DNA of 64,000 nucleotides from CAVZGO01 sp963774935. Lineage in GTDB: Bacteria; Chloroflexota; Anaerolineae; Anaerolineales; UBA4823. Below are positions 23,201 through 32,614 of this stretch, in pieces. The notes beneath the pieces are model-generated. The model was not told the origin of the DNA. It ran no database searches and saw only the letters and a program-made list of their open reading frames with translations. The stretch lies in contig CAVZGO010000013.1 of the NCBI GenBank assembly GCA_963774935.1, forward strand, positions 248,001 to 312,000, read 5' to 3'. The first letter of the stretch is position 1, and each line of letters begins with the position of its first letter. The translations under genes were made by a program, and so were the position numbers.

Positions 23201-24706
23201 ATGGAAGAAAAACTAAAGGAACTTAAGCTGCGCTTGCAAGAAGTTAACGATCTGGACAACGCCAACGCCCTGCTTAACTGGGACCAATCTACCTATATGC
23301 CATCAGGAGGGGCGCCTGCACGAGCCCGGCAGATGGCTACCCTGGCTCGCCTTTCTCAAGAAAAATTTATTGACCCGGCAGTTGGGAAATTATTGGATGA
23401 TCTCCAGGCATATGAAGCAAGCCTGCCTTATGAATCAGATAATGCCAGCCTGATTCGCGTTGCCCGCCGAGATTACGAAAAAGCCGTCAAGGTGCCGCCC
23501 GAATTCATGGGACAGCTTTACAGCCATATGGCGGAGTCTTATCAGCTCTGGGCAGCCGCCCGACCAGCCAATGATTTCAAGGCTGTCCAGCCTTCCTTAG
23601 AGAAAACCCTGGATTACAGCCGGAAACTGGCAGAGTATTTTGGTCCTTACGATCATATTGCTGACCCGCTGATCGACTGGGCAGATTATGGCATGAAAGC
23701 CAATACTATCCGCAGCCTGTTCGGAGAGCTGCGATCCCAATTAGTGCCCATCGCCCAGGCGATTACCAGCCAACCCACGGCTGACGACACGTGCCTGCAC
23801 CAACACTTTCCTGAAGCAAAGCAGCTAGCTTTCAGCGAAGCAGTCATCCGCCAGCTTGGCTACGATTTTTCGCGCGGCCGGCAGGATAAGACTCACCATC
23901 CATTTATGACTAAATTCTCCCTGGGCGATGTACGTATCACCACGCGGGTGAAAGAGGATTTCTTAGGCGAAACCCTTTTCAGCACCATCCATGAATCCGG
24001 GCATGCCATGTATGAGCAGGGCATCGACATGGCTCTCGAAGGCACGCCGCTCGCTGGTGGTACATCGGCAGGAGTACACGAAAGCCAATCGCGCACCTGG
24101 GAAAATATTGTCGGGCGCAGCAGGGGTTTCTGGGAATATTTCTACCCCGCACTGCAGGCGGAATTCCCCGAGCAGCTCGGCGCGGTTTCACTGGAGACTT
24201 TTTATCGCGCCATTAACAAGGTTGAAAAATCCTTGATACGCACCGATGCGGACGAAGTAACCTACAATTTGCACGTGATGATCCGTTTTGACCTTGAGCT
24301 GGCTCTTCTGGAAGGCAGCCTGGCAATCAAGAACCTGCCCGAAGCATGGGATGCACAATATGATTCGGACCTGGGTATCCACTCACCGGAATTAAAGAAT
24401 GGGGTCTTACAGGATGTTCACTGGTTCGGTGGATTGATCGGTGGCGCATTCCAGGGTTACACCCTCGGCAATATTTTAGGGGCATTGTATTATGACACCG
24501 CGATCAAAGCTGTGCCATCGATTCCGTCCGACATCCGCCAAGGAGATTTTAAAAGCCTGCATGGCTGGCTGAAAAACAACCTCTACCAACACGGACGTAA
24601 ATTCACGGCTCCAGAGCTGACTGAGCGCGCCACGGGTGGCCCAATTCGCATCGAGCCGTATATTAACTACCTAAAGACTAAGTACGGCGAGTTATATCCG
24701 CTCTAA
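23201..24706 (+). CDS. Carboxypeptidase M32 (Taq family)
   Basis: This zinc carboxypeptidase of the thermostable Taq/Pfu family removes C-terminal residues from peptides in the cytoplasm. The 501 residues match the family length of about 500. The active site HESGH is at residues 264-268, with the third zinc ligand expected in the helix after GVHESQSRTWENIVGRS, a highly conserved M32 block. TSAGVHESQSR, IRTDADEVTYNLHVMIRFDLE and the GYTLGNILGALYY segments are all typical. The start ATG 23201 follows GAAGGAG at a reasonable distance. It ends 12 bp before the LLM oxidoreductase gene, suggesting one transcript. Confidence 0.96.
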   Translation: MEEKLKELKLRLQEVNDLDNANALLNWDQSTYMPSGGAPARARQMATLARLSQEKFIDPAVGKLLDDLQAYEASLPYESDNASLIRVARRDYEKAVKVPPEFMGQLYSHMAESYQLWAAARPANDFKAVQPSLEKTLDYSRKLAEYFGPYDHIADPLIDWADYGMKANTIRSLFGELRSQLVPIAQAITSQPTADDTCLHQHFPEAKQLAFSEAVIRQLGYDFSRGRQDKTHHPFMTKFSLGDVRITTRVKEDFLGETLFSTIHESGHAMYEQGIDMALEGTPLAGGTSAGVHESQSRTWENIVGRSRGFWEYFYPALQAEFPEQLGAVSLETFYRAINKVEKSLIRTDADEVTYNLHVMIRFDLELALLEGSLAIKNLPEAWDAQYDSDLGIHSPELKNGVLQDVHWFGGLIGGAFQGYTLGNILGALYYDTAIKAVPSIPSDIRQGDFKSLHGWLKNNLYQHGRKFTAPELTERATGGPIRIEPYINYLKTKYGELYPL

Positions 24707-24718
24707 GCCCGGATTACG

Positions 24719-25594
24719 ATGAAAATCGGCGTTGTTTACCCACAAACCGAGTTTGGCAGCGACCCAATAGCCATTCGCGATTACGCACAGACCGCGGAGG
24801 CGCTTGGCTACAACCATATCCTTGCTTATGATCATATTTTGGGTGCAAATCCGGAGCGACCAGGCGGCTGGCCGGCATCAAATCCATATAACTACAAACA
24901 TAGTTTTCAAGAACCACTGGTGCTGTTCAGCTACCTGGCCGGGTTGACCCAAAAAATCCAATTTACCAGCGGTGTAATTATCCTGCCTCAACGACAAACC
25001 GCCGTCTTCGCCAAACAAGCCGCAACTCTGGATGTGCTCAGCGGAGGGCGGACACGCCTGGGTATAGGTTTGGGGTGGAATGAAGTAGAGTACACTGCAC
25101 TCGATCAGGATTTTCACACGCGAGGTAAACGCATTGAAGAACAAATGGCTCTGCTGCGCCTGTTGTGGACGCGTCCTTTGGTAACCTTTAACGGACGTTG
25201 GGATAGCATTCCAGATGCTGGAATTAACCCACTCCCCATCCAACAACCCATTCCGATCTGGCTTGGTGGTTACGTAGATGCAGTGCTCAAACGCGCTGCA
25301 CGGCTGGCTGATGGCTGGATGGCAGGCTTTCCCAGTCCGGGCGAAGCGCCAAGTGTATTGAGTAAACTGGAACACTTTCTTGAGGAAGCAGGTCGCCAAC
25401 GTGAAACATTTGGTATCGAAATCCGCATGTCATACGGGGATGGGAACCCAAACTCCTGGCAGTCAATCTTGAAGCTATGGCGGGACTTGGGCGTCAGCCA
25501 TATTTCCCTGAACACAATGAATGTTGGCTTCCAAGACGCTGCACAACATATCCAGGCGATAACCGACTTTGCCAGAGCGGTGGGAGTCGATTAG
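24719..25594 (+). CDS. LLM-class flavin/F420-dependent oxidoreductase
   Basis: This 291-residue protein is a luciferase-like monooxygenase-fold oxidoreductase. It begins MKIGVVYPQTEFGSDP as in the TIGR03619-type subfamily, many of which use F420. IILPQRQTAVFAKQAATLDVLSGGRTRLGIGLGWNEVEY is the strongly conserved cofactor-region block, and PIWLGGYVDAVLKRAARLADGWM follows. The substrate is unknown, and FMN use instead of F420 cannot be excluded from sequence. It sits between the M32 and GH13 genes on the same strand with short gaps. Confidence 0.9.
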   Translation: MKIGVVYPQTEFGSDPIAIRDYAQTAEALGYNHILAYDHILGANPERPGGWPASNPYNYKHSFQEPLVLFSYLAGLTQKIQFTSGVIILPQRQTAVFAKQAATLDVLSGGRTRLGIGLGWNEVEYTALDQDFHTRGKRIEEQMALLRLLWTRPLVTFNGRWDSIPDAGINPLPIQQPIPIWLGGYVDAVLKRAARLADGWMAGFPSPGEAPSVLSKLEHFLEEAGRQRETFGIEIRMSYGDGNPNSWQSILKLWRDLGVSHISLNTMNVGFQDAAQHIQAITDFARAVGVD

Positions 25595-25628
25595 GAAAAT
25601 CTACCTAAGAGGATAGACACCAACCACA

Positions 25629-27108
25629 ATGCTCACGTCACGCTACCCTCTCCTTTACCAGGTAAACACCCGCGTCTGGCTCAACGGACTCAGCCGGGAA
25701 TTAAACCGTCCAGTTACATTAGATGACCTGCCCGATACGTGGCTGGATCAAATCGCATCGCAAGGGTTCGATTGGATTTATCTGCTTGGTGTATGGCAAA
25801 CCGGTGAAGCGGGCAGGCAACACTCACTCACCTCACCTGGGATGCGGCAGGAGTTCCTGGCGGTACTCCCTGATGTTCGTGATGTGGATATCTGTGGATC
25901 TTGCTTCGCGATCACCGGCTACTCGGTTGCTCAAAGTCTGGGCGGCGACGAAGCGATGCTGCGATTGCGAGACCGGCTCCATCGTCTGGGGCTGCGTTTG
26001 ATGCTAGATTTTGTACCTAACCACACTGCCACCGACCATCCCTGGGTGGTAAGCCACCCGGAGTTCTTCATCCATGGTGCTCCAGCCGATCTCAAGAAAC
26101 AACCGGATAACTTTGTAGCGCTACCATCTCCAACGGGGATGCAAATTCTGGCACATGGAAGAGACCCTTACTTCTCCGGCTGGGTGGATACTTTGCAGCT
26201 CGATTACAGCAAACCGGCTGTCCAGCAGGCGATGAAAGATGAATTGCTCAAGATTGCCAGTCTCTGCGATGGGGTGCGCTGTGACATGGCAATGCTGATC
26301 CTACCCGAGGTATTTCTACGCACCTGGGGATTATCCGCCGCGCCTTTCTGGTCAGAGGCAATTCAGCAGGTGCGACAGAACACGCCAGGACTTCACCTTT
26401 ATGGCCGAAGTATATTGGGATATGGAGTTCGCTCTGCTGGAGCAAGGTTTTGTTTTCGCATACGACAAACATCTCCTTGATGTATTAGCCCATGGACAGG
26501 GTAAGGATGTCATTGCTCATCTTGAAAAGACCTCATCGTATCAGGATCAGCTTGCGCACTTTCTGGAAAATCATGATGAAAAGCGTGCCGCTGATATTTT
26601 TCCACTTGAGAAACATAAAGCTGCCGCTGTTCTAGCCTTTTTACGCCCGGGATTACGGTTTTTCCACCAGGGGCAGTTAACAGGCAGCCGGTTGCGCGTG
26701 CCGGTGCACCTATGCCGCGGGCCTGAGGAGATGCCAGATATCCCCCTCGTGGAGTTTTACACGAAATTATTGGATTGCCTTCACCTGCCGGCGATTCGAA
26801 TGGGGATCTGCCAGATGCTGAAATTTGATACGCTCGGAACACCCGACGATCCCGGGGAGAACATCATCGGCTTTACATGGCAGGCACCCAAAGCCGCGGC
26901 GGTATTCGTACTGGTAAACTACTCAGATCAATCCACGACTGCTCGAATAAACATCGATGGCTATGATCTGGATAATGAACGAATAAGATTGGTTGACCGG
27001 TTGAGCTCAACGGTCGTGGACATAGGGGCGCTTAAGCCGAACCAACAAAACCATACCCTGGAATTACCTCCATGGAGCGTGCATGTATTCGAGGTGGAAG
27101 TTGTATAA
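25629..27108 (+). pseudogene. GH13 alpha-amylase family enzyme, frameshifted
   Basis: A glycoside hydrolase 13 (beta/alpha)8 enzyme is split by a +1 shift at about 26394-26400. The first frame (25629-26480) carries the N-terminal barrel: WIYLLGVWQTG, MLDFVPNHTATDHPW (conserved region I) and the nucleophile region GVRCDMAML. The second frame (in use from about 26401) carries MAEVYW with the acid/base Glu and LENHDEKRAA with the transition-state Asp, then a beta domain. Dropping one base from cacctttatgg restores PGLH(F/L)MAEVYWD, so the shift separates nucleophile and acid/base. It may be a sequencing indel. If real, the product is dead. The enzyme would act on alpha-glucans; no signal peptide is seen, so the site is cytoplasmic. 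Confidence 0.85.
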
Positions 27109-27838
27109 AATTTGGTTGCTCCTTCTCCTGACTGTGATACTTACAGGCTGCGGCACTTCAACCACGCCGGTGGTTAAGCCTACCGCGGCGCCGATCGTCA
27201 CGCAGACAATCATCATACAGCCCGAATCCGACGAGTCCTTACAGCCAGGTCAAAATGTTCCAACGAGCGGGAAGATACAGGATCATTGCCCTGAAATGAT
27301 AATAGTTCGCCTGCTTAATAACCTGGGTGAGGTTGTGAGTGAGTCCAACCTGCAAACCAGGCTGGAGCAACAGGCTTGTATCTGGGAAGCCAGCCTCCGA
27401 AACTCACTTCCTGATGGGACCAGCGGATGGATTGTTGCAGGCTTGCCATCTGCGGCAGGAAATTATCTTGACGCCAGTGATGCAGTAGCAGTCACATCTG
27501 GCAGCTCCCCATCCGGTGCATTCGTCACCATCACCAATCCAGAGCCTTACCAGACGATTTATTCGGAAAAGATAACCATCAGTGGTCGAGGAGGGGGGTT
27601 GTTTGAAAATCACCTGGTAGTCCAGCTCGAGGATGAACAGGGGGCAATTTTAGCTACCGCTCCTGTAATCCTCGAGACTCAAGATATGGGAGGAGAGGGA
27701 AACTGGCAAATCGAGCTGACCATACCAAAACAAGCGGGGAAACTCGGGCGTATCGTTGCCTCTGCCAGCTCACCAAAAGACGGCAGCTTGCTGACCATTT
27801 TTGCAGTGCCAGTGATTTATGGCTCACCAATCCCATAA
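27083..27838 (+). CDS. Lipoprotein with Gmad2-like Ig domain
   Basis: This is an exported lipoprotein of 251 residues. The N-terminus has basic residues, a hydrophobic stretch (IWLLLLLTVIL) and lipobox LTGC, with Cys at residue 23 expected to be lipidated. A Pro/Thr-rich linker follows. The middle part has conserved cysteines, and the C-terminal ~100 residues (VTITNPEPYQTIYSEKITISG through IFAVPVIYGSP) resemble Gmad2, an immunoglobulin-like domain found on surface proteins and GerM-type proteins. The start overlaps the end of the GH13 frame by 26 bp. It should sit on the outer face of the cytoplasmic membrane; ligand unknown. Confidence 0.82.
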   Translation: MYSRWKLYKIWLLLLLTVILTGCGTSTTPVVKPTAAPIVTQTIIIQPESDESLQPGQNVPTSGKIQDHCPEMIIVRLLNNLGEVVSESNLQTRLEQQACIWEASLRNSLPDGTSGWIVAGLPSAAGNYLDASDAVAVTSGSSPSGAFVTITNPEPYQTIYSEKITISGRGGGLFENHLVVQLEDEQGAILATAPVILETQDMGGEGNWQIELTIPKQAGKLGRIVASASSPKDGSLLTIFAVPVIYGSPIP

Positions 27839-27964
27839 TTCAATGATACTATCACTGGTACGCCACTCGCGTGTTTCCTTCAATTTATATGAGTATGGGA
27901 ACAAGCATGCGAGTTACACAGGATAGAACCTTCTGATTATGAAACAGAATGACCACTAGATAAT

Positions 27965-30103
27965 ATGAACGCTACCTCCCCTTTCCAGCATCCCCAATGG
28001 ATGATCCAGGTTGAGCCAGCCGAATTGGAGGCAATTCCAGGCAGTAAAGCCTCCTTGCGAATAATCCTCTCGAATCAGAGTGGTGATGCAGATTTTTTTG
28101 AGGTAGTTCCCACCGGAATTCTGGCGGAATGGAGGTTGATTAACCCTTTTCAAATTCAACTTCACGCAGGTAATCACCAGGTGATGGACTTCAACCTGCC
28201 AATACCTGACCAACCATCCATGCAGGTAGGAAAATATCCTTACATGATAGCTCTGACCGCCAGGCGGTATCCAGGTTTATCTGCTACCGCAAGCGGTACT
28301 ATCATCATAGGCAGCTCCAATTTTAAGGCACGAATAAATGCTGTTCTTGATAACAGCCTATTATCGGTAAATCCAGGCAAGACTACTATTGTTAATCTCC
28401 GCATCTATAATCTAGAATCTATTGCGGACACCTATAGCCTCTCGATCACCGGTTTACCTGCAGAATGGGTGTCCCCTATAACCCCCATGGTTAACGTGGG
28501 ACCTTACGAGCAACGGCTGGTCGTCATAAATATTCACCCGCCGAAAACGGCTCCTGCCAGGTCGGAAGGGTATCCTTTCTCGATTGTGATAACTGGCTTG
28601 AGCACACCCATGCAGAGGGTACAACTTGAGTGCCATTTAATCATTACACCACAAAACAAATTTACTGCCAGCATGCAGGAGCCTCCTCTGCTCTCTGGTG
28701 AATTCATCAATATTACCGTAGAAAACCAGGGCAATCTTCCGGACCAATACTCGATAACACTCAAGGATGAAGACGAGAACCTTACTTTTAATCCATCAGC
28801 AACCAGAGAACTCGAAATTGCGGCTGGCGAAAAAAGTGATTATGAGTTTTGCGCCAGCCCGGAATCACAACCCCTTGCCGGCATCTTCGGCACCGACGTA
28901 CATATTCCTTTTTCAGGTGAAGTCCAAAATTCCGAAAAAACCACCCAGGAACTCAGCGGTGAAATCATCGTCAAAGCACCTGTACCGGTATGGGCAGTGC
29001 CATGTGGGATGGTTGTCTGCTTAATGCTGGCGGCATGGGTTTTCTTTGGATTTGTGTGGTTCAGGTCCCGTCCTCCATCGCAATCTCCTGAGGATCAATC
29101 ATCTGTAGAACTAACTGCAATTGCTCTGGCAACCGCCAGCTCATATCCTGCCCTTCCAGTCATTCCTTCATCTACCGGCACCTCAGTACCACCCACTCCT
29201 ATCCCAACTGCGACCTTTACAAACGTGCCACCTACTTTCACTCCCCTCCCCACGGTCACACCCATCCCAAGTGCAACTGCCACACCTACCTCGCCGCCAT
29301 TTCCCGCCCCAAATTCAGGATATATCGCATTTGAATCAAATCCTGACGGATTGCGAAATCTATATCTCTTTAACACCTACTCTCTACTCCCGAGCCGTTT
29401 GACCGTGATTGCAGCCGTTGACACAACACCTGCCTGGTCTCAAGATGGGAATTGGATCGCCTTCTCATCCAACCGCACTGGAAATTACGATATTTTTATC
29501 ATGCACCCGGATGGTTCAGGCATGCTCAACCTGACAAACAACCCGACAGGCGACGATTACTATCCCACCTGGTCGCCGGATGGAATGTGGATCGCTTTTA
29601 CCTCTCGAAGAGATGGCAACCAGGAAATTTACATGATCAAAACTGATGGCAGCGAAATCAGGAACCTCACCAATCACCCTGCGGAAGACATGCAAGCCAA
29701 CTGGCTGAGAAATAATCAAATTGCCTTCGTAACCAACCGTGATGGGAACCAGGAAATATACCTGGTAAACAGCGATGGTTCGAACCCAATCAATCTAACC
29801 AATAATTTTGCTAATGATTTTTCACCAGCTGGCTCAAATAGTGGCGCTCTGATTCTATTCACCTCCAACCGTGAAGGCAACCAGGAAATATTCTCGATGA
29901 CGCTTAACGGCACCAACCCGACCAACCTGACCCGCAATCCGGCTGAGGACTCGCAAGCTACTTGGGCTGGAAATGACCAATGGATTGCATTTACATCTAA
30001 TCGGACAGGCAACCTGGATATCTATCTCATGCGCAGCAACGGTGCTGAGCCATATAACCTGACCAACAGCCCAACCCAAGATCAGTATCCAGCATGGCAT
30101 TGA
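27965..30103 (+). CDS. Membrane protein with Ig-like (NEW3/CARDB-type) domains and PD40 propeller
   Basis: The 712 residues have three parts. Residues 1-340 hold two or three beta-rich Ig-like units resembling NEW3/CARDB (LRIILSNQSGDADFFEV, VNLRIYNLESIADTYSLSITGLPAEW, ITVENQGNLPDQYSI). One membrane helix follows (about 343-365, WAVPCGMVVCLMLAAWVFFGF), then a Pro/Thr-rich linker (about 380-450). The end is a TolB/PD40-type propeller with six units of the form WSPDGMWIAFTSRRDGNQEIY...DGS..NLTN. There is no signal peptide before the first Ig domain, and the arginines after the membrane helix (WFRSRP) would put the propeller inside the cell, which is odd for this architecture. Function unknown; a surface or envelope sensor role is a guess. 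Confidence 0.8.
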   Translation: MNATSPFQHPQWMIQVEPAELEAIPGSKASLRIILSNQSGDADFFEVVPTGILAEWRLINPFQIQLHAGNHQVMDFNLPIPDQPSMQVGKYPYMIALTARRYPGLSATASGTIIIGSSNFKARINAVLDNSLLSVNPGKTTIVNLRIYNLESIADTYSLSITGLPAEWVSPITPMVNVGPYEQRLVVINIHPPKTAPARSEGYPFSIVITGLSTPMQRVQLECHLIITPQNKFTASMQEPPLLSGEFINITVENQGNLPDQYSITLKDEDENLTFNPSATRELEIAAGEKSDYEFCASPESQPLAGIFGTDVHIPFSGEVQNSEKTTQELSGEIIVKAPVPVWAVPCGMVVCLMLAAWVFFGFVWFRSRPPSQSPEDQSSVELTAIALATASSYPALPVIPSSTGTSVPPTPIPTATFTNVPPTFTPLPTVTPIPSATATPTSPPFPAPNSGYIAFESNPDGLRNLYLFNTYSLLPSRLTVIAAVDTTPAWSQDGNWIAFSSNRTGNYDIFIMHPDGSGMLNLTNNPTGDDYYPTWSPDGMWIAFTSRRDGNQEIYMIKTDGSEIRNLTNHPAEDMQANWLRNNQIAFVTNRDGNQEIYLVNSDGSNPINLTNNFANDFSPAGSNSGALILFTSNREGNQEIFSMTLNGTNPTNLTRNPAEDSQATWAGNDQWIAFTSNRTGNLDIYLMRSNGAEPYNLTNSPTQDQYPAWH

Positions 30104-30143
30104 AATACTCGAAATTTATGTCTCTGAACAATATTAATGAAAC

Positions 30144-30172
30144 TCGACACACCTAATTGATCCTGCTATAAT
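30144..30172 (+). promoter_or_regulatory. Promoter before the 30196 gene
   Basis: TCGACA (30144-30149) and TATAAT (30167-30172) are separated by 17 bp, with an extended -10 TG (tgcTATAAT). The predicted start is near 30179, 17 bases before the ATG. Confidence 0.6.
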
Positions 30173-30195
30173 TTTTATTAGCTGGATATTCTGTT

Positions 30196-30981
30196 ATGAA
30201 TCAACCATCCAACCCGAACCCACCGGTACCAACAACTGATGAGGAAGCCACCCCGGAAGAACTCGTGCGCAGGCTTACTCGCCTGATTGTTGGCATCATC
30301 CTGGTGGGTGATGACACATTAAGCAGGCTGCTGCCAGCATGGGAAGCGGAGGCAAGACAACGAATTGATCGGCAGGCTAATCAAAAAGAGCTCATTATTG
30401 CAAATCCCCCCATCGATTATTTTTCAGCCGAACCCTTAGTCACGCCTCCACCTTCTACTCCCTGGTTTCCGAAACGGTGGGAGCATGTGCTGGTTGGTTT
30501 AGCCTTTGAAGCCCCTAATTACATGAAGGGAGCAATTAGATCGCTCAGCAGCACGCCAAGAAAGATATGGAAGCGCAGCGAAATCCTGCGGCTTCCGCTG
30601 GATATGCTCGGGATCTCGGACATCACTCAATCGTTCCTGGAAGAGCTGCTAGAGCAAGTTCGCAGCGACATTGACCGGCTTGAATCCATCGGTCAAGCAG
30701 AGGCTGGAACGAGCCGCGCATTAGGACAGGTTGCGGTAGAGAATTCGCTCAACTCAGTCATATCAAGCCTGGCGGATAACAAAAATATCCAGGATCTGAT
30801 CCAAAGCCAGGGTGTCGATTTAACTACTGAGGTCGTTGAAGAAGTTCGAGAAAGGACTGTAAGTTTAGATAACCTTGTAGATTCTGTTGTGCGCCGGATT
30901 TTCAGGCTACAAAAACTTGACCCACCGGTATCTAGCGATGATATCAACGCACCACAAAACCGCCGTAACCCTAACTGGTAG
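30196..30981 (+). CDS. Hypothetical protein, soluble
   Basis: I do not recognise this 261-residue protein. It has a Pro-rich N-terminal tail, a moderately hydrophobic segment (LTRLIVGIILVG, about 31-42) too short for a clear membrane helix, a basic middle part with several Trp (TPWFPKRWEHVLVGLAF), and a helical C-terminal half with amphipathic repeats (about 140-240). No catalytic motif is visible. It has its own promoter and ends 1 bp before the RDD protein gene, so the two are cotranscribed and probably act together at the membrane. ATG 30196 follows the predicted transcript start closely. Confidence 0.65.
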   Translation: MNQPSNPNPPVPTTDEEATPEELVRRLTRLIVGIILVGDDTLSRLLPAWEAEARQRIDRQANQKELIIANPPIDYFSAEPLVTPPPSTPWFPKRWEHVLVGLAFEAPNYMKGAIRSLSSTPRKIWKRSEILRLPLDMLGISDITQSFLEELLEQVRSDIDRLESIGQAEAGTSRALGQVAVENSLNSVISSLADNKNIQDLIQSQGVDLTTEVVEEVRERTVSLDNLVDSVVRRIFRLQKLDPPVSSDDINAPQNRRNPNW

Positions 30982-30982
30982 C

Positions 30983-31615
30983 ATGGGACAGGAAGTAAAC
31001 TTTACTTTGAAACGTTCGTCCACCTCACCACATTTACTCGGTTACCACGCTGGTTTTGCCAGCCGTTTACTTTCCCTTTTAATTGATTTACTGCTACTGA
31101 TATTAATTCTGGCAATCGCTTCCTTATTACTTACTGAGATTACAACCGTCACCAGGTCATTGTGGAGCAGCCTAACGGGACAAGAACTCTCATCTCTCCT
31201 AACTCAGTTGACGTATTCTGTGCTGGGGATTTTTACTGTTTATGCTGTCTACTTTATCTTTTTCTGGACATTTTTAGGCAAGACAGTTGGCGGTATTATC
31301 ATCGGGCTACGCCTGGTTAATCGAGAAGGGAAAAAACCTTCATTTTGGAGATGTACGTTTCGCTTTCTGGTTGAATTTGGCATACCCGGAATGTTGATCA
31401 TTGGATCGATATGGATTTTTATTAATCCACGACGGCGATCGATTTTCGATTTGATCTCTGGAACATTTGTGGTTTATGATTGGAAAGCGATTGGTGATGA
31501 AAGTATGCCCAATTTGCGCTGGCCTATAACGAGAGATATAAACCAGATTGGGATAGAAACTCAAGTTTCGGATGAATCAAATAACCTAACAACCGGAATG
31601 GATAAAGATTATTGA
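30983..31615 (+). CDS. RDD family membrane protein
   Basis: This 210-residue protein shows the RDD hallmark: YHAGFASRLLSLLIDLLLL with Arg in helix 1 and Asp following, then two further membrane segments (about 80-115), and the FWTFLGKTVGGIIIGLRLVNREGKKPSFWRCTFRFL block typical of the family, ending in RRRSIFDLISGTFVV. The longer frame starting at 30887 overlaps the upstream gene; ATG 30983, one base after that gene's stop, fits the family start. RDD proteins have been linked to transport or sodium/proton exchange in a few cases, but no general role is established. The C-terminal tail is hydrophilic. Confidence 0.88.
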   Translation: MGQEVNFTLKRSSTSPHLLGYHAGFASRLLSLLIDLLLLILILAIASLLLTEITTVTRSLWSSLTGQELSSLLTQLTYSVLGIFTVYAVYFIFFWTFLGKTVGGIIIGLRLVNREGKKPSFWRCTFRFLVEFGIPGMLIIGSIWIFINPRRRSIFDLISGTFVVYDWKAIGDESMPNLRWPITRDINQIGIETQVSDESNNLTTGMDKDY

Positions 31616-31667
31616 AAAGCTCGCAAATTATTTGTGCCTGTATATCGCTAAATCGAGATGCGTCCAC

Positions 31668-31698
31668 AGTGCGGCTTGAGAGAAATCCAGGCCGCACT
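31668..31698 (+). terminator. Weak stem-loop after the RDD gene
   Basis: agtgcggc (31668-31675) pairs with gccgcact (31691-31698) around a 15-base loop, followed by TTTAC only. It is a possible terminator between the RDD and MscS genes. Confidence 0.4.
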
Positions 31699-31748
31699 TT
31701 ACAATCTAAAAAAGACGGTCGAGCAAGGTTCTCTGGAGGAATACCGTA

Positions 31749-32592
31749 ATGGAAAACACAACCGACTTACCTGCATTCATAAACTGGATTGTTTATAACT
31801 TATCCCTAATTCTAAAAATCGGGCTGGTCGTGGGTTTGACGATTGTAGCTTTACGATTTCAGCAGATCGATTGCGAACAGGCTGGAAAAAAGGTTAGTAA
31901 CTGTAGACACCAGCCAGGATCATACCGCTCGAGTGCACACCCTATCCAATGCTGTTAACAGCGTTATCCAAACAGTGATATTCATCATCGGAGTACTGAT
32001 AACTCTCACGCTGCTTGAAATTAATATCACTCCACTGATAGCCAGTGTGGGAGTTGCAGGCCTGGCAATTTCATTAGGCGCACAAGCATTAATTAAGGAT
32101 TACTTCAGCGGGATGATGATCCTGGTTGAAAATCAATTCAATGTCGGTGATGAGATACAACTTCCAGATGTAACCGGCACGGTTGAGATGGTTACATTAC
32201 GCACCACATTCTTGCGGGATATGCGGGGAAAATTGTTCATCGTCCCCAATGGAGATATCCGCACTGTCGCAAATAACACTCGCGCCTGGAGAAAAGCTCT
32301 AGTTGAGTTAAACCTGCCAGTAGATGTCAGCGAGGAGGAGATTGTCGGTGCTCTTGAGATCACTGCTGAAAAGATTAATCAGGATCCAAATATACGCGCT
32401 CTCATCATCGAGCCGATAGACATCAATTACTGGAATAATGTCACCGAGTGGTCGAGACAGGTACGCTTGACTGCAAAGACAACTGCTGAAGGTGTCGGGC
32501 GGGTCGAAATAGCTATGCGCAAGCATGCGATCGAAACCCTGTCTGAAAAGGGAATATCGATGGCATCGCCAGTGCAAAAGATCATTTCGTAA
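31749..32592 (+). pseudogene. MscS-type mechanosensitive channel, frameshifted
   Basis: This is a small-conductance mechanosensitive channel that would open under membrane tension to release osmolytes. The first frame gives the N-terminal helix (INWIVYNLSLILKIGLVVGLTIVA). Past about 31850 the reading continues in the +1 frame as DFSRSIANRLEKRL..., then HTLSNAVNSVIQTVIFIIGVL, the pore helix VGVAGLAISLGAQALIKDYFSG, and the cytoplasmic beta domain (FNVGDEIQLPDVTGTVEMVTLRTT, VPNGDIRTVANNTR). One extra T in the TTT at 31850-31852 would explain the break. The restored protein has about 280 residues, normal for a minimal MscS. It may be a sequencing indel, since the rest of the protein is well conserved. 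Confidence 0.88.
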
Positions 32593-32614
32593 ACTGTCGC
32601 TTTCAGCCAGGCGA

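Noticed and set aside
29400..30100. Repeated DNA pattern considered as a repeat array or CRISPR
   Set aside because: The repeats are in-frame PD40 propeller units (about 120-130 bases each, diverged), not spaced identical repeats.
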